DNA of 64,000 bases, from the NCBI RefSeq assembly GCF_025751585.1, contig NZ_JAOWKX010000004.1, positions 124,001-188,000 on the forward strand, written 5' to 3'. The notes below the pieces were generated by a model, which was given only the letters and a program-made list of their open reading frames with translations, did no database searches and was not told the DNA's origin. Origin of the DNA: Fluctibacter corallii. GTDB taxonomy: Bacteria; Pseudomonadota; Gammaproteobacteria; Enterobacterales; Alteromonadaceae. Made by a program: the position numbers and the translations under genes. The stretch's first letter is position 1. The number at the start of each line of letters is the position of its first letter. Of the stretch, positions 37,938-47,755 are shown in pieces.

Positions 37938-38417
37938 TCAGTGAATGACTTTGTCACTGATTCGACCGTGCTGATATTTTGACATCAAACGTCGAAAGTC
38001 GTCTTTCTCTAATTGAATCAGGGTTTCATGATCGCCCGCCTCAAGATACAGCTGTGACTCTTTAGTCAGGGAATCATCATAAATCGCATCCATATGATAC
38101 GCATTCGGGATAGGCGGTACGGCGCCCGAATCGCAATCAGTAAAAAGCTGATACACCTTGGCTTCTTTAACAAGCTTTAAGCTTCGATTCAGCGTGTCAT
38201 TCAAGGAATGAAGGTTCAGCTTATAGTCTGCAGGAATTATGGCCATTAGGTGTTTACCCTCGTGATCTTCCAGCAAAATCGCTTTGGCTAGCTGATGCAT
38301 GGGAATTTCTGCGCTAATGGCTGAACCCACAGAGCTTTTACTGTGAGGATGAGACACCAATCCATATCGGATATGTTGACTGTCTAAGTAATGGGTTGTT
38401 CTTTCTAAACCGCTCAT
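37938..38417 (-). CDS. YbaK/ProX-type aminoacyl-tRNA deacylase domain protein
   Basis: This 159-residue protein starts at the ATG at 38417 behind GTGGAG (6-nt spacing); an ATG further upstream lacks a ribosome binding site. The YbaK/EbsC fold signature is seen in YLDSQHIRYGLVSHPHSKSS, AISAEIPMHQLAKAILLED, HLMAIIPADYKLNL and FTDCDSGAVPPIPNAYHMD. Relatives hydrolyse mischarged tRNAs in trans. Family is fairly sure; the exact tRNA specificity is unknown. Confidence 0.82.
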   Translation of the reverse strand: MSGLERTTHYLDSQHIRYGLVSHPHSKSSVGSAISAEIPMHQLAKAILLEDHEGKHLMAIIPADYKLNLHSLNDTLNRSLKLVKEAKVYQLFTDCDSGAVPPIPNAYHMDAIYDDSLTKESQLYLEAGDHETLIQLEKDDFRRLMSKYQHGRISDKVIH

Positions 38418-38709
38418 ACATTTCTCCACCAGTGAAACCGGCATGTAAAGTATAGTTTAATTTCCTTCAGCTAGTTGAATTAGACGTCATGTCACATTGT
38501 TGACGTGAATCGGTAAAAATTACCGATACTCAACGCCAAGGTAGTGTGTGCGTTAATGATCAATCTTCTTTTTAATCAGAGTGAATATGCCGCCGTAGGC
38601 GTGAGTGCCCAAACGGTGTCTAGTGATGTTTAGATTGGTGTGGTTATTGCTTTAAGTTCCTGTATACACTCAACTCAACGTTGAACAGAACAGAAAAAGG
38701 CATGTCACT

Positions 38710-39270
38710 ATGGTTAAAAACGCATTCGTTTATTTATTCATTGTTATTGTTGTTGCAAGTTGCGCGTCTATGGGAACTGGCTCCAATGCCGACAAACGTC
38801 AGGCTATTCTTGAAATGAAAGAAGACGTATTGAGTAAACTTTTCAAATTAAAGCCAGACACGCGACCGCAACTCGCCTCTGCCGCGGGCTATGCTACCTT
38901 CAGTAACGCCAATATTAATTTGCTATTGGTGTCGGCAGGCACTGGATATGGCGTTGTTCGAAACAAGCGCACAGGTCACTTTACTTACATGAATATGGCT
39001 GAAGGTGGAATTGGATTAGGCATTGGGGCGAAGGATTACCGCATCGTAATGGTGTTTCACACTGAAAATGCACTTGATCATTTTGTAAATAACGGTTGGA
39101 CATTTGGTGGCAACGCCGATGCTGCCGCAAAAGCGGCAAATAGAGGTGCGAGCATTGAAGGTGAAGCCTATTATGGTGACGTATCAGTGTACACCTTCAC
39201 CGAGTCAGGGCTCGCATTACAAGCCACCATCAAAGGCACCAAATTTTGGAAAGATGATGAGCTGAATTAG
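38710..39270 (+). CDS. SYLF/YSC84-domain lipoprotein
   Basis: This 186-residue protein has a signal peptide and lipobox (IVVASCAS, Cys about residue 18). The rest matches the bacterial YSC84/SYLF lipid-binding domain, with AGYATFSNANINLLLVSAGTGYGVV, GGIGLGIGAKDYRIV and the late TFGGNADAAAK, SVYTFTESGLALQATIKGTKFW. The cellular role of bacterial members is not established; periplasmic lipid binding is likely. It is convergent with the large secreted repeat protein. Confidence 0.85.
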   Translation: MVKNAFVYLFIVIVVASCASMGTGSNADKRQAILEMKEDVLSKLFKLKPDTRPQLASAAGYATFSNANINLLLVSAGTGYGVVRNKRTGHFTYMNMAEGGIGLGIGAKDYRIVMVFHTENALDHFVNNGWTFGGNADAAAKAANRGASIEGEAYYGDVSVYTFTESGLALQATIKGTKFWKDDELN

Positions 39271-39275
39271 CTTAT

Positions 39276-39298
39276 AGCCCCTGTAGAAAACAGGGGCT
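39276..39298. terminator. Hairpin between convergent genes
   Basis: AGCCCCTGT (39276-39284) and ACAGGGGCT (39290-39298) form a perfect 9-bp stem with an AGAAA loop, six bases after the SYLF gene stop. No T-tract follows on either side, so it may act as an mRNA 3' stabiliser or weak terminator. Confidence 0.55.
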
Positions 39299-39305
39299 GG
39301 TTAGA

Positions 39306-42300
39306 TTAATGCTGATTAAATGTTGGTGCCGGGAGCTTGATGACGTTCAATGTTGCATGTGCGTGAAATGATTGCGAGTGCGCGCTTGACTGACATGAAA
39401 GCGTGAATTGATACTCGCCAGTACTAAATTGCTTAGCACTTACTGAGCCAGACGCTTGTGATAGATTGATTTGAAATTCATCAATGTCTTGCTTTACCAC
39501 CTGACATGCTAAGTGTAAGGGAATTTGCCAATGAAGAGTTACGGGCTCTCCGGCAGTAACCTTGTCCTTTTCCCACATGAAAGTCATACAGTGAACGGTC
39601 AGCTTGACGGCAGCGGGTGCAGATTTTTGCCCTGAATTTGAGATGTTTTCATACGTAAATACGTCTTCAAAATACGCTATCTGGTCACATTTCTCTGGTT
39701 TGCTTTTGTAAACAAACCCGTTGTTTGATTGCTCTATTGTGCCGTATTGGGGAGGGGTCACGATGCCACCAAGTGAAAATGGGGTGTTATCAATTGATGT
39801 ATCGTTGGCAAGTACATCTAAAAATGATGCTTTTCCGGAAACAACATGCATTGCATCTGGTATCGCTATGATGGAAGGACCACACTCCAAACGCACAAGT
39901 TTGGGAGCAGAAATGTATCCTTTCTCATTACTTGCTCGATAAGTGAACCAGTCGGTTTGGCAGGTATCTTTGGCTGGCACGTAAATCACTTCATTGCCCA
40001 CAACAAACAATTGCCCAAAATACGGAGGCTGCGTAATATCATGCAGTGACACCGCCAATCCATAATTGTCGTAATCATCTCGCGCGCACATTTCATCTCT
40101 AGGAGGTGCGTAATTCGGAGGCCAGTGATCGTTACACGGATTATCGATGATGTTGTGTGCAGATGTAATGTTCTCGTTGTATGTTAATACATCACCGGTG
40201 GCGATAGGATGGGGGTCAAGCTGACACAAAACGTTAATGGTTGTTGTGGTCACTTCTGATTTAACCCCGGCACTATTAGTGATTGTAATTTGAAAGGAAT
40301 CTTCAACGGGTTTGTCGACATTGCAGTGTCGACCTAATCGGGAGGAATCATATATGACGCTCCCTTTGCTGTCCGGTATTTCGAACCCGCCTAAACTAGG
40401 GTGTTTTACCAAGGTAAGGTCAACAATATCTAGCCCAAGAGGATCGGCCTCAGCACTTATGTATGGACTGAACATTACCTGTTCTGGATAAGTCACCGTT
40501 ATTGTCTGCTCTATCGCTTTAGGGCGACCATCTATTTTATTAATGGTTAACGTGTAAGGTTCGGTTTCGATGCCAAACTGATCTTTAAATACAACAGGCA
40601 CCTTAAGCTCGCCAAAGTAAGTATTATCTGAATGAATAGAAATACCATCCTCTAATACAGTGTAGTGCTGCCCCGGCAGTATACGGCCGACGGAGTAACT
40701 GACGGTATCATCATTGTGAATGCTTACATCGCTAGATGAAAATGTATAAGGCTTGTATTGCACCATGGTAATCGCCCGATGCGACTCCACTTTTCCTCGC
40801 TCAGAAATAGACGTGCACATTACAGGGCTGGTAGATGTGACTTGAACATTTACACCAGTTTGTGAGTGTTGGATTTTATAACAATAGCGACCGAGTATTG
40901 AAGTATCGCTGTCGTTAAACGTTGCGTTGCTACCAAACGTTTCTTTGGCATCAGAAATGCGAACGTACTCTCCATCATTTATTTTACGTAACACTTCAAA
41001 GTCAGTGTGGTGATTGGGCTTGTTCCAATTTAGTCCAATAATTGAGTCGGTGAAATAGGTAGCGTTGAGTGGCTCAATATTTATTTCATCGTGCCGACTT
41101 TTGAGTACTTTAGTAATAGGTAAAGTACAGGCATAAAAATTACATGCGATAACATCATACGTGTATCGCCCAAATGGCGGGGCTGTGAAAGTGTAAGTTT
41201 GCGTGCTAGTAGTGTGTACAAGCGTACCATTTTCATAAATTTCGTAGTGAACATCGGCGTCTTCATTCGTTGAATTGAATGAGAGCTGAACACTTTGCCC
41301 TTCGTGGGTATACGAGGGCGATATTGATAAAGAGTCTGGTGAACTGGGAGAATTCGGTGCTAAAGGTGCAAACTGTAACTCAAGCGGTGCGCTTTCAAAA
41401 CTACAATACGTTTGGTTACATGCCTGTATGGTATACATATAATTTGCGTATGATAGGAGGTAATCATGTCCTGTAGTCGCATTATGCTTGGCATGTGTGA
41501 GCACTTTCGAGTGCCCAGAGGTTAAGTTGGTTCGACGCAATAAATATCTTGTTGCACCGCTTGTGTAAGACCAATTTAGATAAACATTTATTGGACTATT
41601 TTTCATTAAAATGTTTTGAGTAGGGTAAAAGCGGGGGGCGGTTAGTGTGTTTATTTTGGCAAAATGAATAGGTTGGCTTAAGTCACCACAGACATTATCT
41701 TTGCATTGTTGCGCGGAAACTGAGTAGATTCCAGTAGTGGATGTTTGATTAAAGTGAATTTGATTTTCACTAGTTTCACGAAAAGGACGTCCGTTTAAAA
41801 ACAACTTAATCGTGTCTGCATTTTCTGGAATATGCGTGTGCACGGTGATACCACTAGTTCTGTCAACAACTCGGGCTTGAATAGAAATCAAGGGAGAGTT
41901 TTCAATTTCCTCTTTTGGTAGTATTGCAATATGGCGTTTTTCACTAGCATATGTACAAATGCCATCGCTATTACAGCCCGAAATGTGAACGGTTTCCACT
42001 GCCGCTGTGGTGGGGGTATAACACAAAGGCGACGTGGAAGATTGACCTCGTATTTCGTCACCCGAGTAAAGGGTGTAAGTCCAATCAGGCTTGGCTGCAA
42101 AGGTAAAACAAGTCGGCTCGTTGATGTTTCCAGTTTGCGGGTAGCCGACATTTAAAGCCGGAAGCAACCCAGATGAGAGGTAAATTGGCTGTGCCTCGCT
42201 ATCTGCTCCACACCCATTTGCATTGCACGCCTGCGCACGAATAGACACCCTGCCGCTGCTTTGGTTAGATGAATAAAAAAATTCGGGTGTTTGTGAAGAG

Positions 42301-42494
42301 CCAATGGGAATACGATTTTCTTTAAACGTATAGTAGGTGGCACCAGCAACCGGCTTTACTTTCAGTCTAATATTAGACTTTGGATTGGCGGAGGTGGGGG
42401 CTGATAGAACTGGCTGTGCTAACGTGGCTGCAGCATTTCTTGGCAAGGTTATCAACATAACCGTCAATACCATTACCAGACTGAATATTCTCAT
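39306..42494 (-). CDS. Large secreted Ig/Fn3-like repeat protein
   Basis: This 1062-residue protein starts at the ATG at 42494, giving a signal peptide (MRIFSLVMVLTVMLITLPRNAAATLA). A longer open frame continues upstream but would run antisense into rnpB and has no signal peptide at its start, so it is rejected. The body contains repeated beta-sandwich units of about 90-100 residues with conserved Cys pairs and Y-x-x-x-A-C-N elements (VSIRAQACNANGCGADS, YSVSAQQCKDNVCGDLSQ, YTIQACNQTYCSFES, YDVIACNFYACTLP), typical of Fn3-like domains. Cadherin/Big-like units follow toward the C-terminus. No cell-wall anchor, autotransporter domain or PEP-CTERM is visible. It is probably an extracellular or periplasmic binding/adhesion protein; the function is unknown. 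Confidence 0.75.
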   Translation of the reverse strand: MRIFSLVMVLTVMLITLPRNAAATLAQPVLSAPTSANPKSNIRLKVKPVAGATYYTFKENRIPIGSSQTPEFFYSSNQSSGRVSIRAQACNANGCGADSEAQPIYLSSGLLPALNVGYPQTGNINEPTCFTFAAKPDWTYTLYSGDEIRGQSSTSPLCYTPTTAAVETVHISGCNSDGICTYASEKRHIAILPKEEIENSPLISIQARVVDRTSGITVHTHIPENADTIKLFLNGRPFRETSENQIHFNQTSTTGIYSVSAQQCKDNVCGDLSQPIHFAKINTLTAPRFYPTQNILMKNSPINVYLNWSYTSGATRYLLRRTNLTSGHSKVLTHAKHNATTGHDYLLSYANYMYTIQACNQTYCSFESAPLELQFAPLAPNSPSSPDSLSISPSYTHEGQSVQLSFNSTNEDADVHYEIYENGTLVHTTSTQTYTFTAPPFGRYTYDVIACNFYACTLPITKVLKSRHDEINIEPLNATYFTDSIIGLNWNKPNHHTDFEVLRKINDGEYVRISDAKETFGSNATFNDSDTSILGRYCYKIQHSQTGVNVQVTSTSPVMCTSISERGKVESHRAITMVQYKPYTFSSSDVSIHNDDTVSYSVGRILPGQHYTVLEDGISIHSDNTYFGELKVPVVFKDQFGIETEPYTLTINKIDGRPKAIEQTITVTYPEQVMFSPYISAEADPLGLDIVDLTLVKHPSLGGFEIPDSKGSVIYDSSRLGRHCNVDKPVEDSFQITITNSAGVKSEVTTTTINVLCQLDPHPIATGDVLTYNENITSAHNIIDNPCNDHWPPNYAPPRDEMCARDDYDNYGLAVSLHDITQPPYFGQLFVVGNEVIYVPAKDTCQTDWFTYRASNEKGYISAPKLVRLECGPSIIAIPDAMHVVSGKASFLDVLANDTSIDNTPFSLGGIVTPPQYGTIEQSNNGFVYKSKPEKCDQIAYFEDVFTYENISNSGQKSAPAAVKLTVHCMTFMWEKDKVTAGEPVTLHWQIPLHLACQVVKQDIDEFQINLSQASGSVSAKQFSTGEYQFTLSCQSSAHSQSFHAHATLNVIKLPAPTFNQH

Positions 42495-42645
42495 AACATC
42501 TATTTCAAATGACACTAAAGTGGCGAATGATATAAGAAAATTCGCCCAGAGGATAATATGAAGTCGGGCGTAGGATAAGTTTGAGTAATACTGGCAGCGT
42601 ATGTCGCTTTTTAGCTGGCAACTATTGACTTGTGCACGATGTAAA

Positions 42646-42674
42646 TTGCGTCTGGTGAAATAAGTGCGTAGAAT
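42646..42674 (+). promoter_or_regulatory. Sigma-70 promoter of rnpB
   Basis: TTGCGT at 42646-42651 (-35) and TAGAAT at 42669-42674 (-10) are separated by exactly 17 bases. The predicted start falls about 7-8 bases downstream, at the first base of the RNA near 42682. Confidence 0.7.
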
Positions 42675-42681
42675 GCGCCTC

Positions 42682-43036
<355 letters not shown>

Positions 43037-43200
43037 TGATAAGCAAATTTCATCCGTATATCTTACAATGAGTCGTGATATTTACTCTGAGTTAAGCGTT
43101 ATACACTTCATTCATCAGCGTGTATCAGTCTTTTCTCGCACACGTTGAGTGCAGAACGTAGAGTTCGGCACGGGTTAAAAGGCCGTTTTGAAAGAAATTG

Positions 43201-43956
43201 ATGCGGCAAATTTCAGGTAATTCTCTATCTTTACATCATTATCAATATGATAAAGATAGTTTGTTGCCGAATGTGAAAGCGCATTTTTCTCTGATCTTCT
43301 TGTTGGTGCTAATTGCATCGAGCCATGTTGGGTATGCACAGCGCTCCGAAGGGGCGTTCACGGTGGCGTATTTTGCGCACCCAGAGATTGAACCCATTAA
43401 GCAATTGGTACAAAGCAGCTACGCTGACATAGGTATTCAGATTAAGTTTGAGGAAACCCCCATTGGACGCGGAATTAGAATGCTTGATGCTGGCGAAGTG
43501 GATGCAGATTTGATTCGTGTCGAGTCCTTGGCCGACACCTTCCCTCACATTCGAAAAGTGCCCGTTGTATTGATTACCGCGAAGTTTTATCTGATTTGCT
43601 TCAAGCACGCGAAGTGCAATACGAATTTACTCTTCAATTCCCGCGCGGTAATTACTGTGTCTCCTTTTGATGAACAGCGCGTTAAGCAGCACTTTGGTCG
43701 GGGCCGTGTTAAGGCCAAGTTTTATACGGTTTTTTTACATGAAACGGCGAAAGAACTGCTACAAAAGCGACGAGTAGACGCGTTACTTTTCCCTTCATCA
43801 AAAGGGCTGGAAGTTTCCTTTCCCGCTGAAACCTATGCGCGTACATTGCTCTTTAAAGAAAATACGGTTCACGTGGTTCACAAGCAGCATAGGTCGATTA
43901 TTCCAGCATTGTCTGACGCGATGAAAAAACGTTTGGCAACAAGTGCACTTGAATAA
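43201..43956 (+). CDS. Periplasmic solute-binding-like protein (SBP_bac_3 type), orphan
   Basis: This protein of about 251 residues has an N-terminal hydrophobic signal (about 29-48, FSLIFLLVLIASSHVGYAQ) and a type 3 solute-binding-like domain (FTVAYFAHPEIEP, IGRGIRMLDAGEVDADLIRVE, TAKELLQKRRVDALLFPS). It is shorter than typical amino-acid-binding proteins. No ABC permease or ATPase gene is nearby. Such orphan proteins in Alteromonadales often work with signalling proteins or have unknown function. TTG 43198 is an alternative start. Confidence 0.7.
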   Translation: MRQISGNSLSLHHYQYDKDSLLPNVKAHFSLIFLLVLIASSHVGYAQRSEGAFTVAYFAHPEIEPIKQLVQSSYADIGIQIKFEETPIGRGIRMLDAGEVDADLIRVESLADTFPHIRKVPVVLITAKFYLICFKHAKCNTNLLFNSRAVITVSPFDEQRVKQHFGRGRVKAKFYTVFLHETAKELLQKRRVDALLFPSSKGLEVSFPAETYARTLLFKENTVHVVHKQHRSIIPALSDAMKKRLATSALE

Positions 43957-44070
43957 AATCAGAATTTTTTAACGATTAATTAAAGCCTTATGTATTTGTT
44001 TCCGATATAGTGAGATTGAAGTGGTCGGTGCAGTTATCTGTGCGAGGTCGAAAGCAGATAGGTAGTAGGT

Positions 44071-47000
44071 GTGGACAGCAGGCAGTTTTATCTAGGCGAC
44101 TGGCACGTTATTCCCAGTAGCAATACACTACAGCGTGAAAAGTGTGTTAAAACGCTAGAGCCGAAAGCAATGGAGGTTCTGGTTGCACTCTGTCTCCATG
44201 CTGGCGAAGTATTAAGTGCTGAAAACTTGATTGATATCTGTTGGGGTGATGCAGATGTCGGTGATAACCCCATTCACAAAGCTATTACTCAGCTTCGCAA
44301 AGCATTAGGCGACAAGGCGGCTTCTCCCACCTTTATCGAAACAATACGCAAGCGCGGCTACCGCATTATTGCACCTGTTGAGTTAATTGGTGATGAAAAC
44401 GCGCGCGCGTCATCAATAACTTGGGACAAGGGCTCTCCCTTTGTTGGATTAAATGCATTTTCACCTGAGCAAGCCGACGTTTTCTTTGGGCGACACCAAC
44501 CCATCCAGCAACTTCTTGATAACCTGCTTCATCTAAATACACTAAACCACACCTTTTCATTATTACTTGGCCCAAGTGGCTCGGGCAAATCATCACTGGT
44601 TCAGGCAGGCTTGCTTCCTCGATTGTGTGATCCTAAAGGGGTCTGTGGCATGCAGGTGGTTGCGCATACCACAATTGACTTTGCCGACACGCGAGCGGAA
44701 CAGCTTTGGCTGGACTTAGCGAGTTGTTTACTTGATTGGGACATTGATGGCGAAATTGTGTTTGCTGATCAAAGTGCAGAGCAATTAGCAACGAGAATTG
44801 CAGACTATCCGGAGGTTGTCGCCCAACGCTGTCGTGCGGTCATCAATGGTTATAAGGCATATAGCCGTCAGCCAGAGCCTCGATTATTTTTATTTCTTGA
44901 TCGTTTAGAAGTTGCGCTTGATGCACCACAGTATACAGATTCTGTACGCTCTCATTTGTTTACATTCGTAGATGCTTTAGCACAGTGCGGCGCGGTAGTG
45001 GTGTTCGCTGCGTGTAGAAATGACTTCTATCCGCAAATTACCCAATATCCAACATTGATGGCACACAAGCTTCAGGGCGCACATTTTGATTTGCTACCGC
45101 CTACTTCTGCAGAGTTGAGTCAAATGATCCGCTTGCCGGCGATTGCAGCTGGTTTGCGATGGGAGAAGTCTTCTGAAAGTGGACAGTCTCTCGATGATAT
45201 TTTGTGCTTAGATGCCGCTAATCATCCTGATGCATTACCTTTGTTGCAATATACGCTTAACGAACTGTACTTGCAGCGGCAAGATGAGGTGCTGACATAC
45301 AATGTGTATGAGAATTTGGGCGGCCTTGAAGGTGCTATAGGCTCTCAGGCAGACAAACTCATCGCGTCATTTTCTGAGCGTGAAGAACGCGCTTTAGAGC
45401 AGATATTTGCGCTTCTTATTACGTTAAGTCCTGATGGCAGCAACGTAACCAGCCGCACTGCAAAATGGAGTGAATTGCAAGACGAACATCAGCGGCAAGT
45501 GGTGCAAATCATGGTCGAAAACCGCCTGTTTGTATCGTTACTTCAACAAGGCCAACCGGGGTTTCGTATCGCGCATGAAGCGCTGTTACGCAGGTGGCCG
45601 AGAATGCAAGATTGGCTGAGTCATCACCGTGAAAGTTTAGCGATTAAATCGCGATTATTATCTCAAACGCAACAATGGTTACGGGAAAGCAAAGATTCTG
45701 CCTACCTGTTACAGGAAGGCAAGCCGTTACAAGAAGCGAATGATTTAGCCGCTGAAGGCGTACTTGCGATTCAAGCTGATGAGCAAGCGTTAGTGAATGC
45801 TTCGAATGCCAAAGTCGCTGTAAAACGCTGGGTAACTCGTATTACTGCGGCGGTATTAGTGGTTTTAACACTGTCTTCAGTACTGATGGGCATGCAAAGT
45901 TATGTGTCATATCAAATGGCAGAGAAAAAACGAGAAGATGCAGAGAACTTACTTGGTTTTATGGTGGGCGAGTTTGCCGATAAGCTGCGTAGCGTAAAAC
46001 GGATGGATTTATTGGATGGGATCAGTAACCGTGCGCTGGCCTATTTTACTGAACAAGAACAAACCAATGGCGTTAGCTGGTGGCCATTCAACCAACAATT
46101 CAGAAGTTTTGAGGCACAATTTCATCAAGCACAAACGCTGCAAGCGATTGCCGAAGTGGCTTATTCTCGTGACAAAATAGACGAGGCGACTGAAGGGTTT
46201 AAACATGCTGAGGCGCAATACCTGGATTTGTATGAAGATCACCCCGAAAACATTGATATCGTTAAAGCACTGGGTGTAAATGCGTTTTGGCTGGGGCAAA
46301 TTGCGTACGACGGTTATAACAATGAGGGAGCGAAGGAGGGGTTTACCCGATACCTTACTTACAGTCAGCGGCTCAATGAATTAACCCCCGACGATGTGGA
46401 TGCCTGGATCGAACTGTCTTATGCCCTAAATTCTTTAGGCTCGGTATATATTGAGTTGTCTGAGTACGAAAAAGCGCATGCGTTATTTACACAGTCGTTG
46501 AGCCTCAAGCAAAAAGCGGTAGATGCAATGCCAAATGATACCGACCTCATTGTGAATTTGGCGGATACATATTCTTGGTTGGGAAGTACAAAAGCGCATG
46601 TTGGCAAAACCTTCGAGGGCATTGCTTCACTTCAAACTGCGATAGATATACTGGTTTCTTTTCTTGAGCAGAACCAGGGAAATGCTTTGGCTATTGAGAG
46701 TTTATTTTTAACGTTAAATCGCCAACTTGATTTATTGTTGTATTTGGAACGTTCTAGTGATGCACTCCCCATTCTTAAGCGTACATTGAGTTTAGTCGAA
46801 TCTCTGCGCATTCAGGATCCTGAAGATTTCTTTTGGAAAAAGAGTGAATTGAAACTCATTTCTGAATTTTTAAGGGTGCCTAGTGATGATAAGGAATTTT
46901 ACGCTTCAAAGCTGCAACACCATGTCGATAGCAAAGTGTTCTATAGAAGCCCCAACGCAATGCTAAATTTTATAGAGTACCTTCAGCATAACCAACAGTG

Positions 47001-47280
47001 GCGATTGAGTGCCTCTGTCATGGAAACACTGCACTTTTGGTTGGACGAGAACTACCAAGATAGCTTTCGCTATTCAGTTAAGCTAGCTAGATATCACATT
47101 CTTAGTGCAATGCAGAGTAACAATGGCCTTACGAATGAAGAAAGGTTATCTCTCTGCAAAAAATCTCACACAATTCTCGATTCAATAAGTAAGAAGAGTG
47201 CGAATATTAAGTATTCATACTTTCTTAAAATGTCACAACGCTGTATATCTCAGCTAACGAAAATAAACGGAGATAAATGA
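44071..47280 (+). CDS. Membrane-spanning winged-helix / STAND NTPase / TPR regulator
   Basis: This 1069-residue multidomain protein has, in order: a CadC/OmpR-type winged-helix DNA-binding domain (about 1-105; EPKAMEVLVALCLHAGEVLS, AITQLRKALGD, IRKRGYRIIAPV), an nSTAND1-like NTPase (about 125-560) with Walker A GPSGSGKSS near residue 168 and Walker B LFLFLDRLE near 273, one TM helix (about 590-612), and a C-terminal TPR-like region (about 690-1060). The layout would place the TPRs in the periplasm and the DNA-binding and STAND parts in the cytoplasm. It starts with GTG after AGGTAGTAGGT. It overlaps the next small gene by 4 nt, suggesting a functional pair. The signal sensed is unknown. Confidence 0.85.
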   Translation: MDSRQFYLGDWHVIPSSNTLQREKCVKTLEPKAMEVLVALCLHAGEVLSAENLIDICWGDADVGDNPIHKAITQLRKALGDKAASPTFIETIRKRGYRIIAPVELIGDENARASSITWDKGSPFVGLNAFSPEQADVFFGRHQPIQQLLDNLLHLNTLNHTFSLLLGPSGSGKSSLVQAGLLPRLCDPKGVCGMQVVAHTTIDFADTRAEQLWLDLASCLLDWDIDGEIVFADQSAEQLATRIADYPEVVAQRCRAVINGYKAYSRQPEPRLFLFLDRLEVALDAPQYTDSVRSHLFTFVDALAQCGAVVVFAACRNDFYPQITQYPTLMAHKLQGAHFDLLPPTSAELSQMIRLPAIAAGLRWEKSSESGQSLDDILCLDAANHPDALPLLQYTLNELYLQRQDEVLTYNVYENLGGLEGAIGSQADKLIASFSEREERALEQIFALLITLSPDGSNVTSRTAKWSELQDEHQRQVVQIMVENRLFVSLLQQGQPGFRIAHEALLRRWPRMQDWLSHHRESLAIKSRLLSQTQQWLRESKDSAYLLQEGKPLQEANDLAAEGVLAIQADEQALVNASNAKVAVKRWVTRITAAVLVVLTLSSVLMGMQSYVSYQMAEKKREDAENLLGFMVGEFADKLRSVKRMDLLDGISNRALAYFTEQEQTNGVSWWPFNQQFRSFEAQFHQAQTLQAIAEVAYSRDKIDEATEGFKHAEAQYLDLYEDHPENIDIVKALGVNAFWLGQIAYDGYNNEGAKEGFTRYLTYSQRLNELTPDDVDAWIELSYALNSLGSVYIELSEYEKAHALFTQSLSLKQKAVDAMPNDTDLIVNLADTYSWLGSTKAHVGKTFEGIASLQTAIDILVSFLEQNQGNALAIESLFLTLNRQLDLLLYLERSSDALPILKRTLSLVESLRIQDPEDFFWKKSELKLISEFLRVPSDDKEFYASKLQHHVDSKVFYRSPNAMLNFIEYLQHNQQWRLSASVMETLHFWLDENYQDSFRYSVKLARYHILSAMQSNNGLTNEERLSLCKKSHTILDSISKKSANIKYSYFLKMSQRCISQLTKINGDK

Positions 47281-47648
47281 TGGCCAACGCAGCCCCAGTA
47301 TTTGAATTTAACGTTGATGTAACTGTTTCAGGAGATAATGCTGAATTTACTATTTTTGATCAAAACAACGAGCCATTTGATGAAGTGGTAGTTGTGACTG
47401 AGAGCGGTACACAGATTGTTTATACTTTGCGCAATACTCCACAGAATACGAAATTCATAAACCCCGTTGTTACTGAAGAAAAAGACTACGAGGATATTTC
47501 CTTCAGTTTTGAAAATCATGACAAAAAACTAGTTCTGGTGGATTCTGATGCAGACAACGAAACCATTTGTATCAAGCTTGCAGTAGACATTGATGGTACA
47601 GAATACATCAGTCAAGATCCGCAAGTTAAAAATAAAAGAAATATATAA
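47277..47648 (+). CDS. Small acidic beta-rich protein paired with the STAND regulator
   Basis: This 123-residue protein (122 if the second ATG is used) has no signal peptide and no membrane segment. It is acidic and predicted beta-rich (FEFNVDVTVSGDNAEFTIFD, DEVVVVTESGTQIVYTL) with a C-terminal ISQDPQVKNKRNI. The DPQV element recalls the small DP-EP family described in this order, but I am not certain of that assignment. The start overlaps the regulator stop (ATGA), so translation is coupled; it may be a ligand, effector or regulator of the STAND protein. Function unknown. Confidence 0.6.
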   Translation: MMANAAPVFEFNVDVTVSGDNAEFTIFDQNNEPFDEVVVVTESGTQIVYTLRNTPQNTKFINPVVTEEKDYEDISFSFENHDKKLVLVDSDADNETICIKLAVDIDGTEYISQDPQVKNKRNI

Positions 47649-47755
47649 ATAACAACAACTTAATATTTCGGAAGGTTTCCAGAAGGTTACAAATATAAAA
47701 AGGTTTTACGCTGTGTGTCACGGTCAAACAACCAAACACAGGCAGGTGTATTACC

